DNA of 5,033 nt from assembly GCA_018882825.1 (NCBI GenBank), contig VERC01000189.1, positions 1 through 5,033 of the forward strand. Direction: 5' to 3'. The notes below the pieces were generated by a model. It ran no database searches and was not told the origin of the DNA. It saw nothing but the letters and a program-made list of their open reading frames with translations. Positions 1 to 5,033 of the stretch are shown here, piece after piece (the first letter of the stretch is position 1; the number at the start of each line of letters is the position of its first letter). The position numbers and the translations under genes were made by a program. The DNA is from Acidimicrobiia bacterium (GTDB lineage Bacteria; Actinomycetota; Acidimicrobiia; Acidimicrobiales; Acidimicrobilacustridaceae).

Positions 1-635
1 ACATCGATCGCTCGATCGACGGCCGAGTGGGCCGCCGAATCCCCTGCGGCAGCGCGGACCACCGTCGCCGCTTCCATCCGATCCATCGCAAGATCTCGCT
101 CGGACACCTCGGCCAGGAGTTCACGGACCGCCCACCGACCCCACGGAAGACGGGAGTGCGAGCGGGCGATGAGGACGAATCGCATCCGCCCCGGCGCGCG
201 TTCGACGAGACGGGTGAGATCGTCGAGGATCGCCGGCCCCGCGATCAGATGCAGGTCGTCGATGACCACGATCAGGTCGGCAGGGTCGTCCCCCAGTGTG
301 TCGAGCAGTCCGTCGGCGTCCGAGACCGCTCGGGGCGAGTCGTTCGATCCGACGTCGTCGATCCCCTCCAGTGGGATCACGCGCCCGATCGCTTCGGTGA
401 GGTTGCGCCAGAAGACGGCGGGCGCATCGTCGCTGGCGTCGATGGAGTACCACGCCACCTCGACCATCGACGACGCCGCCCACGCAGCGACGGCCGTGGT
501 CTTGCCGTATCCGGCCGCACCGACGACCGAGGTCACCCGTGCACGGCGTTCGAGGATCTGCTCGACGGCGGAGCGAGGCACTACGTGCGGCGCACAGGTC
601 GGCACGGTGATCTTCGTGCGCGCGGCGCGACTCAC
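1..635 (-). CDS. MalT-type LuxR-family transcriptional regulator, N-terminal ATPase part (partial at window edge)
   Basis: The visible 211 residues are the N-terminal nucleotide-binding part of a large STAND ATPase regulator of the MalT/LuxR type. In this family, ATP and an inducer drive oligomerisation, and a C-terminal LuxR helix-turn-helix binds DNA. The order of motifs is typical. An RTKIT entry motif (residues 6-10) is followed by VVPR (18-21), then Walker A GAAGYGKTT at 39-47 with Lys45. Walker B LIVVIDDLH is at 121-129 with Asp126/Asp127. A sensor-like FVLIARSHSRLPWGRW segment has Arg158, followed by the family's 'REL..V..RDL.MD' pattern. The reading frame stays open to base 1, so the helical repeats and the HTH lie outside the window. 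The GTG at 635 is chosen because it sits five codons before the family's usual RTK start; no strong Shine-Dalgarno precedes it, so the start is uncertain. The frame opens after a stop at 738-740. Family assignment is firm; target genes are unknown. Confidence 0.87.
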   Translation of the reverse strand, partial: MSRAARTKITVPTCAPHVVPRSAVEQILERRARVTSVVGAAGYGKTTAVAAWAASSMVEVAWYSIDASDDAPAVFWRNLTEAIGRVIPLEGIDDVGSNDSPRAVSDADGLLDTLGDDPADLIVVIDDLHLIAGPAILDDLTRLVERAPGRMRFVLIARSHSRLPWGRWAVRELLAEVSERDLAMDRMEAATVVRAAAGDSAAHSAVDRAID

Positions 636-670
636 GAACCCGGCCCGAGGAACATTCCACTCACGGGCGC

Positions 671-676
671 ACAGTA
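671..676 (-). promoter_or_regulatory. Possible -10 element for the MalT-type regulator
   Basis: Read on the minus strand this is TACTGT, a TAnnnT match to an actinobacterial -10 box, lying 35 nt before the proposed GTG start. No convincing -35 box is visible at 16-18 nt upstream. This is weak evidence, given only because the gene follows a gap of about 100 nt and may have its own promoter. Confidence 0.2.
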
Positions 677-680
677 CCGC

Positions 681-698
681 GACGCCCGAATCGGCGTC
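681..698 (-). terminator. Possible hairpin after the secreted-protein gene
   Basis: GACGCC and GGCGTC form a perfect 6-bp stem around a 6-nt loop, about 40 nt beyond the stop codon of the secreted-protein gene on the minus strand. No T-run follows, so it is not a canonical intrinsic terminator. GC-rich hairpins without U-tails are proposed to act as terminators in some actinobacteria, but short GC hairpins also arise by chance in DNA of this composition. Confidence 0.25.
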
Positions 699-737
699 CG
701 GCCACTCGGGCCCGGGGCGTCTGGACCCTTCGGCGCC

Positions 738-1322
738 TCAGCCGGTGTAGCGCGGGGTCGCCGACGCCGGGTACGTGTTGGTGAAGACCATGTTCACCGT
801 CTCGCTCGTGAGGCCGTCGGAGTCGAGCGCCCAGTTCAGTACGACTGGTCCGCGACCGGAACCCGACACAGCCGAACATCCGATGCCCGATGGGGCTGGC
901 GCCGGAACCGGGGTGTAGTCACAGGTCCACGTCGTGGAGTCGGCGCCACCGTTGTCGATGGCGTAGTGGGCGCACGTCGTGCGGCCGAGCGCCGACGAGG
1001 TGAGACCAACCGAGACCCACGAGTTGCCGTCGGCCGACCAGTACGGGCTCATGTCACCCGACTTCGTCGTCGGAGCGCCCTGCGCGTCGAAGCCGAGTTC
1101 CGCGGTGGAGACCACGACCGGCGGCGAGCCCACCGGCGGGGAGACGACCTGGACGCTGCAGACGATGGCGATGGTCGTGCCCCGCGCCGCGGTGCCGTCG
1201 TTCACCACCGAGATCCGCGTGGCTTCGATCGTGCCGGCGGCAACCGCCCCGGTGGGCACCGTCCCCACGGCGATCGTGGCGAGAGCGGTGGCGGCGACGA
1301 GCGCCCCGATTCTGCGAATCAT
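738..1322 (-). CDS. Small secreted four-cysteine protein, function unknown
   Basis: This 194-residue protein has a classical Sec signal peptide: basic MIRR start, a hydrophobic Ala/Val/Leu core to about residue 20, and an Ala-Val-Ala-type cleavage site near residues 26-30. The mature part is about 165 residues, rich in Thr, Ser, Val and Gly, with four cysteines (55, 117, 134, 149) that could form two disulfides. Pro-rich linkers lie at 61-68 (SPPVGSPP) and 138-144. It ends in an FTNTYP motif (180-185), reminiscent of the final strand of immunoglobulin-like beta domains such as DUF5979/Cna-B repeats in actinobacterial surface proteins; this resemblance is tentative. There is no sortase motif, C-terminal membrane helix or lipobox, so release or loose wall association is expected. 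The ATG is supported by a GGGGGA site 8 nt upstream. It lies 128 nt after the lipoprotein gene and before the MalT-type regulator, all co-directional. I do not recognise its function. Confidence 0.85.
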   Translation of the reverse strand: MIRRIGALVAATALATIAVGTVPTGAVAAGTIEATRISVVNDGTAARGTTIAIVCSVQVVSPPVGSPPVVVSTAELGFDAQGAPTTKSGDMSPYWSADGNSWVSVGLTSSALGRTTCAHYAIDNGGADSTTWTCDYTPVPAPAPSGIGCSAVSGSGRGPVVLNWALDSDGLTSETVNMVFTNTYPASATPRYTG

Positions 1323-1330
1323 CTTCTGTG

Positions 1331-1336
1331 TCCCCC
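1331..1336 (-). promoter_or_regulatory. Ribosome binding site of the secreted-protein gene
   Basis: GGGGGA on the minus strand, 8 nt before the ATG at 1322. It supports that start, which also gives an intact signal peptide. Confidence 0.6.
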
Positions 1337-1376
1337 GAGGTCCGGAACGATGGCGCGCGGAGTTGCGAGCCGACGC

Positions 1377-1387
1377 AGCGTAGCGTA
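1377..1387 (-). promoter_or_regulatory. Possible -10 region of the secreted-protein gene
   Basis: On the minus strand the hexamer TACGCT occurs twice, overlapping by one base, and each copy fits TAnnnT. It lies 54-65 nt before the ATG of the secreted-protein gene, giving a plausible leader length. No -35 match is seen at the usual spacing, so the call is weak. The inverted repeat at 1410-1426 lies just upstream. Confidence 0.18.
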
Positions 1388-1409
1388 AGGACGAGCCGCG
1401 ACCGAGCCC

Positions 1410-1426
1410 TCACCCGGATCGGGTGA
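1410..1426. repeat. Perfect 7-bp inverted repeat between lipoprotein and secreted-protein genes
   Basis: TCACCCG and CGGGTGA flank a GAT centre, giving a perfect 17-nt dyad. It starts 24 nt past the stop codon of the lipoprotein gene and about 88 nt before the start of the secreted-protein gene. It could be a transcription terminator of the upstream operon, although no T-run follows on the minus strand. It could equally be an operator for the downstream gene, since it lies just upstream of a weak -10 candidate. An overlapping GGATC-GGGT-GATCC dyad at 1416-1429 allows an alternative fold. Confidence 0.45.
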
Positions 1427-1450
1427 TCCGCTACCGTCCCGGACCTCGAC

Positions 1451-2212
1451 TCAGCCCGTCTCCTGCGAGTAGCTGTTGCCCAGCTCGTCCTGCAGCACGT
1501 TGGCGGCGGAGCTGGTGGTGTCGACCCGCAGCGTGGCCTCGAGGATCCGTGACGAGTAGGTCCACCCCTCGGGCAGGGTCAGCCGGGTGCCGAGGTCGGT
1601 CAACTTCGCCTCGGTGAGGCTCGGGTCGATCTGCACGCTGTAGGTCTGCATCACGAACGTCCGGCCATCGGGAGCGCGCAATTCGTAGACGCGCTGACCG
1701 GCGTCGAAGACGAACACGGTCGAACGACTGACGGGGCGCGGCACATAGGGCGTGGCAGCGGTGGCGAGCGGACCGATCGCCACGGTGGCCTGGCGGTACA
1801 TCCCGAGACCACCGAACTCCTTCATCGGCAGGTCGGCGACACCGCCCACCTTCTCGACCGAGTTCATCAGCCAGTACCGCGGGCCGTTCAAGCGGGCGAT
1901 CGGCACACCGTTCTCGGCAGCGATGGCCGTGGCATCGAGTGTGGTCCAGACCGCCTGCGGACAGTCGTTCAGCGGATAGGTGTTCCACACCTCACCGGTG
2001 GCCGATCCGCCGTCGAGGGTGAGCAGCAGGACCTCACAGTAGCGATCACCCCGCATCTGGCCGGCCTCACCGTTCGTGTCCGAGGTCTCGGCCGTCGGGC
2101 CGGCAGTGGAGTCCGAACCACAGGCGCCGAGCAGTGCCGAGAGCGCGACGGCGACAATGACCACGATGGCGCGCATCCGCCGATGGGTGGGGCGGGAACC
2201 AGCGGTGGTCAT
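1451..2212 (-). CDS. Lipoprotein of an unrecognised family, paralogue of the preceding gene
   Basis: This 253-residue protein is predicted to be exported and lipid-anchored outside the cytoplasmic membrane. It has a basic n-region (Arg11, Arg12, Arg14), a hydrophobic stretch at 15-28 and a lipobox LGAC at 28-31 with Cys31 as the lipidation site. A polar Ser/Thr/Gly-rich linker runs to about residue 52. The globular domain (53-250) aligns almost without gaps to the neighbouring protein at 2249-2884. Shared blocks are MRGxRYxEVL (53-62), LNDCP (81-85), LNGPRYW (108-114), DAG..V.EL (170-178), PDG...VMQ (181-189), LP.GW (213-217) and QDEL.NSY (241-248). By hand count about 87 of some 193 aligned residues are identical. 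The ATG at 2212 has a GAGG site 6 nt upstream; Met13 has no suitable site. I know no named family or enzymatic motif that fits. It lies 36 nt after its paralogue and probably ends the operon. Confidence 0.9.
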   Translation of the reverse strand: MTTAGSRPTHRRMRAIVVIVAVALSALLGACGSDSTAGPTAETSDTNGEAGQMRGDRYCEVLLLTLDGGSATGEVWNTYPLNDCPQAVWTTLDATAIAAENGVPIARLNGPRYWLMNSVEKVGGVADLPMKEFGGLGMYRQATVAIGPLATAATPYVPRPVSRSTVFVFDAGQRVYELRAPDGRTFVMQTYSVQIDPSLTEAKLTDLGTRLTLPEGWTYSSRILEATLRVDTTSSAANVLQDELGNSYSQETG

Positions 2213-2218
2213 CGGGAA

Positions 2219-2222
2219 CCTC
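2219..2222 (-). promoter_or_regulatory. Ribosome binding site of the lipoprotein gene
   Basis: GAGG on the minus strand, 6 nt before the ATG at 2212. It selects this start over the in-frame Met13 codon (first base at 2176). It sits in the 36-nt gap after the cytoplasmic paralogue, where no terminator is visible. Confidence 0.55.
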
Positions 2223-2248
2223 GTAGGGGGATGAACGGCACAGCGGGA

Positions 2249-2884
2249 TCAGTGGGGCAGGGTGTAGGAGTTCTCGAACTCGTCCTGCACCACCGTCGCC
2301 AGCGTCGCCGTGGTGTCGATGACGAGGTCCTCGTCCAGCACCCGGCTGCGGTAAGACCAGCCCGGAGGCATGTCCAGACGCTCGCCGAGCGTGTCGAGTG
2401 AGCCGGCCGACATCGTCGGGTCCACCCCCACGCACAGTGCCTGCATCACATAGGCGAGCCCGTCGGGATCGACCAGTTCGTGCACCGTCCGCCCGGCATC
2501 GAGGAAGAAGATCGCCCGTCGATCGACCTTGGCGATCGTGTAGGGGCCGAGCTTCGGCTCCGGTCCGAGTTGGACCACGGCGATTCGGCGCATCGTGATC
2601 CCGTTGAAATCGCGCAACTCCGGTTCGACCGGTCTGCCCTTGGCCCCCAAGCCATCGATCGTCCAGTACCGCGGTCCGTTGAGCTTCACCAACAGCGCAC
2701 CCATGTCGGCGGCGATGGTCTGGGCGTCGAGTGTCTCCCACAGCTCCTGCGGGCAGTCGTTGAGCAATTGGGTGCCGAACACCTCGGCCTCGAGGCCGTG
2801 ATCACGCAGGTACACGGCCAGCACCTCGCCGTAGCGGACACCGCGCATGTCGCCGATGAGCTTCTCCGGCCTCGCGGCGCTCAC
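2249..2884 (-). CDS. Cytoplasmic paralogue of the lipoprotein, family not recognised
   Basis: This 211-residue protein has no signal peptide or membrane segment and should be cytoplasmic. It is the same domain as the lipoprotein that follows, with only a short leader before the homology begins at MRGVRYGEVL (13-22). Conserved blocks are LNDCP (41-45), LNGPRYW (68-74), LDAGR (128-132), DPDG (139-142), VMQ (146-148), PPGW (173-176) and QDEFENSY (200-207). The only cysteine clearly shared with the paralogue is the one in LNDCP (Cys44); the lipoprotein's second Cys (RYC) is Gly here. The GTG start at 2884 overlaps the TGA of the DUF1330-like gene in a GTGA arrangement, with a weak GGTGG site 7 nt upstream, so translational coupling is likely. 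Met13 at 2848 is an alternative start but has no well-placed site. The domain's function is unknown to me. Confidence 0.88.
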   Translation of the reverse strand: MSAARPEKLIGDMRGVRYGEVLAVYLRDHGLEAEVFGTQLLNDCPQELWETLDAQTIAADMGALLVKLNGPRYWTIDGLGAKGRPVEPELRDFNGITMRRIAVVQLGPEPKLGPYTIAKVDRRAIFFLDAGRTVHELVDPDGLAYVMQALCVGVDPTMSAGSLDTLGERLDMPPGWSYRSRVLDEDLVIDTTATLATVVQDEFENSYTLPH

Positions 2885-3573
2885 GCCGTGACCACCGAGT
2901 CGACGAGTTCGTCGATGACGGAACGCAGTACCAGCACCTCGGCCCCGTCGGTCCCCTGCGTCGCTGCCACGACCCCCTGCAGGGACTCGTCGCCGTCGAC
3001 CTGCACGAACCGGGCCCGGTCGTAGTGGCGACCATCGCCGATGATGCAGCCCTCCGAGTCGAAGTCGACGATCGGGGTCAGACCGGGGAGCCCCGCGAAG
3101 GGATCGACCTCACCGCGACTGACGAGCAGGACCGAGTCGCGACTCCGGGGCACCGAACGATCGTGGGACCTCGGCGTGCACGAGAGGATCACGGTGAACT
3201 CCATGCCCGCCTTCTTGTGCTCGTGCTGGGTCTTGAAGTCGTCGCGCTCCTGCATGGCAATGAACGCCGAACGGCTCGGATACCTGACGATGCCGACCCG
3301 GTCCCAGCGCGGATCCCCGACGGGTTGGTCGACCACGTTGCCGAGGTAGGCGACCATCGCGCCCACCGCGGCCAATGGACCGAGCGGGGCGTAGGCATCG
3401 TCGGCCTCGCGACCCGAGACACCGGTGCGACCGTCGTCGTACTGGGCCACCTCGTGGTACTTCATGAGGTTCACCGCCCAGAACGCCGTGTCGGTGCCCG
3501 GTTCCATCGTGAACCAACTCCGGATGAGGTCCACGTTGATGATCCCGTAGGGATGTTCGAGTGCGTCAGCCAC
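2881..3573 (-). CDS. DUF1330-like ferredoxin-fold protein with a probable second diverged copy
   Basis: This 230-residue cytoplasmic protein has an N-terminal part (about 28-135) that looks like the DUF1330/dimeric alpha-beta barrel group. It shows FWAVNLMKYHEV (31-42), an Asp/Tyr-rich turn near 56-61, GAMVAYLGNVV (71-81), then WDRVGIVRYPSRSAFIAM (90-107) and a final strand at 125-131. The WDrv..vryPSr.AF pattern is the most telling. Residues 145-230 look like another such fold: VLLVSRG (148-154), GCIIGDG (175-181), YDRARFVQVDG (184-194) and AEVLVLRSVI (211-220). DUF1330 proteins are often about 95-150 residues, so this one is long. The GTG at 3573 has an ideal GGAGG 5 nt upstream and overlaps the end of the DUF2855 gene by 8 nt. 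The open frame continues upstream to 3930, but that part is out of frame with the DUF2855 coding sequence and is not real. Substrate is unknown. Confidence 0.88.
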   Translation of the reverse strand: MADALEHPYGIINVDLIRSWFTMEPGTDTAFWAVNLMKYHEVAQYDDGRTGVSGREADDAYAPLGPLAAVGAMVAYLGNVVDQPVGDPRWDRVGIVRYPSRSAFIAMQERDDFKTQHEHKKAGMEFTVILSCTPRSHDRSVPRSRDSVLLVSRGEVDPFAGLPGLTPIVDFDSEGCIIGDGRHYDRARFVQVDGDESLQGVVAATQGTDGAEVLVLRSVIDELVDSVVTA

Positions 3574-4657
3574 CGGTGCCTCCAGTGAGTGAACAGATGT
3601 CGCCGGACGCCGGATCGAGCCGGCCCGACCGGATCCGATCCCAGACGGCGACGACCGCGGGTACCCCGGTGTGATGGTCGAGTGTGAGCCACTGGTCGGT
3701 CCAGAGGTCGAAGTCGCGCCACGCCGCCCCCATCCGGGCGTCGAGTTCGTCTCGGCCCCATTCCTTCGTGCGCTTGGCGATCTGGGTCGGGGCGAACAGG
3801 AACTCCGGGGCCGGGGCGGGCAGGAGCGAGGTGTCGGCGGAGGTCTCGGCATCCCAGTTGGTGTTCCCCACCACCATCGAATGACGCAGAACCCCGTCGA
3901 GTCGGGTGTGCACGGCGAACAGCACGTCACGATTGCCGGCGATGTCGACGTAGATCGACGGTGTGCGATCGAGTGAATCGATGTCGTCGTACGTCACGAC
4001 TTCGTCGTAGACCCCCAGCGACTCGACGAAGGCGCGGTTGGCCTCCGAGGTCAGTCCGACGACAGTCAGGTTCCGGGCGCGGCACCGGTGGGCCACGCCG
4101 ATCGCGGTCTTCGACGACGCGCTCGACACGATGACCTTCTCGGCGCCGAAGTCGTCGCTGTCGGCCAGGAAGTCATCGATCACGAAACTGGTGAAGAAGA
4201 GCGGGTAGAGCAGCATCTGCTGTGCTTCGCGCGCCGGATCGTGCACCGGGTCGGTGGCGCAGCGCTGGTAACTGTTGTAGGTGCCCGCCAGACCGTGGCG
4301 GTGCTCGGCGACGTCGAACAGCCCGCGCTCGGTGGCGCGGCCCGGCGTGATGACGAACCCGTCGGACATGGGAACGAAGCCGTAGATCCGTTCACCGAGG
4401 GCGAGATCGGGCGAGCGGGTCTCGATGCACTCGGCCACCCCCCATGTGGGGATACGACCCCACACCTCGGGTTCATCGGACGCAGGGAACACCTCCCAGT
4501 AGCGCAGCATGTCGCCGAACACGCCGTAGGTGATGTTGTTGGTGGTGAGGGCGAACGACTCCACTCGGAGTCGGGCCTGACCGTCGACCAGGCCGGCCGG
4601 AAGCGCGTCGACGACCCGATGCTGCGAGAGGTCGGTCCGCTTGATCTCGATGTCCAC
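3566..4657 (-). CDS. DUF2855 family protein (medium-chain dehydrogenase-like)
   Basis: This 363-residue protein matches the DUF2855 family, whose members are close to this length and are related to medium-chain dehydrogenases/reductases. Recognisable blocks are ALTTNNITYGVFGD (36-49), a YW near 53-54, WGRIPTWGVAE (66-76), GER.YGFVPM (88-97), TYNSYQR (126-132), KVIVSSASSKTA (174-185), VDIAGN (237-242), VVGNT (262-266) and FLFAPTQIAKR (286-296). The SSASSKTA turn stands where MDR enzymes carry the dinucleotide-binding loop, so NAD(P)H-linked oxidoreduction is a reasonable inference, though family members lack an assigned reaction as far as I know. The start is the GTG at 4657, with GGAGGGG 5 nt upstream and the family's usual N-terminus (DIEIKRTDL) right after it; an open frame to 4837 lacks support. 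It is the first gene of a probable four-gene operon and overlaps the next gene by 8 nt. Confidence 0.93.
   Translation of the reverse strand: MDIEIKRTDLSQHRVVDALPAGLVDGQARLRVESFALTTNNITYGVFGDMLRYWEVFPASDEPEVWGRIPTWGVAECIETRSPDLALGERIYGFVPMSDGFVITPGRATERGLFDVAEHRHGLAGTYNSYQRCATDPVHDPAREAQQMLLYPLFFTSFVIDDFLADSDDFGAEKVIVSSASSKTAIGVAHRCRARNLTVVGLTSEANRAFVESLGVYDEVVTYDDIDSLDRTPSIYVDIAGNRDVLFAVHTRLDGVLRHSMVVGNTNWDAETSADTSLLPAPAPEFLFAPTQIAKRTKEWGRDELDARMGAAWRDFDLWTDQWLTLDHHTGVPAVVAVWDRIRSGRLDPASGDICSLTGGTGG
3579..3583 (-). promoter_or_regulatory. Ribosome binding site of the DUF1330-like gene
   Basis: GGAGG on the minus strand, 5 nt before the GTG at 3573, placed inside the last codons of the DUF2855 gene. 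It fixes the start of the DUF1330-like gene, although the same frame remains open for another 119 codons upstream. Confidence 0.75.
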
Positions 4658-4748
4658 GATGTCCCCTCCCTCCGCAAGTGTCGCACGGCCGGGCATCGGA
4701 CGTTCACAGCTCGGGTGGGCGACCGACCGACGGGAGAAGTGGCCATGG
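4658..4748. promoter_or_regulatory. Divergent intergenic region holding the presumed operon promoter
   Basis: This 91-nt region lies between the DUF2855 gene (minus) and the small plus-strand gene. As the only non-coding stretch upstream of the operon, it should hold the promoter, and a divergent one if the small gene has its own. I find no confident sigma-70 box. The best minus-strand candidates are TGAACG (4701-4706) and GACACT (4677-4682), 18 nt apart, but they would leave almost no leader before the ribosome binding site. No clear operator dyad is seen. Confidence 0.35.
4663..4673 (-). promoter_or_regulatory. Ribosome binding site deciding the DUF2855 start
   Basis: GGAGGGAGGGG on the minus strand is a strong, doubled Shine-Dalgarno stretch, the proximal copy ending 5 nt before the GTG at 4657. 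It excludes the longer 423-codon reading that begins at 4837. Confidence 0.75.
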
Positions 4749-5009
4749 GTGGAGTTCACCGAGAACCTCACTGTCGAGACCCGATCGCTCGACTCGTGGG
4801 CGACGGAGAATGCCCTCGTCCGTGGTGGTCGGCGCACGCGGGAACGGGCCCGCTACCTGTCCATCGAGACCTCCGAGACCGAGTTCCATGAGGGCCAGGT
4901 GACGACGGCGGTGCTGCTCTCCCTGCTCCCCGACTGGCGTGTGCTCGCCCGATTCACCTTCGACGTGCTGCTCGCGAACCGGCGGTGGCGGGGGCTCGGA
5001 CGTCGCTGA
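4749..5009 (+). CDS. Small hypothetical protein (86 residues)
   Basis: This is the only likely plus-strand gene. From the GTG at 4749 it encodes 86 residues, beginning VEFTENLTVETRSLDSW. The middle is rich in Arg and Glu (RGGRRTRERAR, 22-32; SIETSETEFHEG, 35-46). A moderately hydrophobic stretch follows (TTAVLLSLLPDWRVLARF, 49-66), then an Arg-rich tail. Third codon positions are overwhelmingly G or C from 4749 to the TGA at 5007-5009, which is much better than in the competing frames and is the main support. The hydrophobic part is interrupted by charged residues, so a membrane helix is doubtful. A GGAGAAG stretch ends 9 nt before the GTG; spacing is slightly long. An ATG at 4641 in the same frame would place the start inside the divergent DUF2855 gene and is unlikely. 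I do not recognise the family. The remaining 24 bases after its stop hold nothing I can identify. Confidence 0.6.
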   Translation: MEFTENLTVETRSLDSWATENALVRGGRRTRERARYLSIETSETEFHEGQVTTAVLLSLLPDWRVLARFTFDVLLANRRWRGLGRR

Positions 5010-5033
5010 CCGACGTGCCCTGATTCATCGGTT

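Noticed and set aside
3..20. Repeated CGATCG units near the left edge that look like a small palindromic repeat
   Set aside because: They lie inside the regulator coding sequence and simply encode the Val-Asp-Arg-Ala-Ile-Asp stretch. Such GATC-rich words are common throughout this DNA.
121..660. A 179-codon minus-strand open frame over the regulator gene
   Set aside because: It is in a different frame from the Walker A/Walker B coding frame and gives Arg-rich sequence without motifs. The real frame has no stop within the window.
27..1388. A 453-codon open frame on the plus strand
   Set aside because: It runs antisense to two well-supported genes (the MalT-type regulator and the signal-peptide protein). 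Its translation is Arg/Gly/Asp-rich low-complexity sequence without motifs, as expected for a shadow frame in GC-rich DNA.
3574..3930. N-terminal extension of the DUF1330-like protein to 3930
   Set aside because: The extension is Pro/Ser/Arg-rich and overlaps the DUF2855 gene out of frame. The GTG at 3573 with an ideal ribosome binding site gives a sensible family-like N-terminus.
4658..4837. A 60-codon N-terminal extension of the DUF2855 protein
   Set aside because: The strong ribosome site and the family's usual first residues place the start at 4657, and the extension covers the small divergent gene on the opposite strand.
4088..4891. A 267-codon plus-strand open frame opposite the DUF2855 gene
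   Set aside because: Its translation has no recognisable domain, and the opposite strand has clear family motifs throughout.

Overview
The window is GC-rich DNA with strong G/C preference at third codon positions, several GTG starts and purine-rich ribosome binding sites. This fits a free-living high-GC actinobacterium. An Acidimicrobiia/Ilumatobacter-like source is my guess from protein style, not something the sequence proves. I see no RNA genes, CRISPR arrays, insertion sequences or phage genes.

Almost everything is on the minus strand, so the order of transcription runs from high to low coordinates. (1) 4657-3566 encodes a DUF2855-family protein (medium-chain dehydrogenase-like fold). 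(2) 3573-2881 encodes a DUF1330-like ferredoxin-fold protein that probably carries a second, diverged copy of the fold. (3) 2884-2249 encodes a cytoplasmic member of a family I cannot name. (4) 2212-1451 encodes a lipoprotein paralogue of gene 3. Genes 1/2 overlap by 8 nt, genes 2/3 by 4 nt, and 3/4 are 36 nt apart, so these four look like one translationally coupled operon. (5) 1322-738 encodes a small secreted four-cysteine protein behind a 128-nt gap that contains a perfect 17-nt inverted repeat. (6) 635-1 is the N-terminal ATPase part of a MalT-type LuxR-family regulator, cut by the window edge. A divergent small plus-strand gene (4749-5009) with coding-like codon use starts 91 nt from gene 1.

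The most interesting part is the 4657-1451 operon. It joins an uncharacterised MDR-like protein, a probable two-copy DUF1330-like protein, and a tandem paralogue pair in which one copy stays in the cytoplasm and the other is tethered outside the membrane. Shared cytoplasmic and envelope versions of one domain, coupled to a putative oxidoreductase, suggest a small-molecule or lipid process acting on both sides of the membrane. No substrate can be read from the sequence. The MalT-type regulator and the secreted protein may belong to the same locus, but the larger gaps leave that open.
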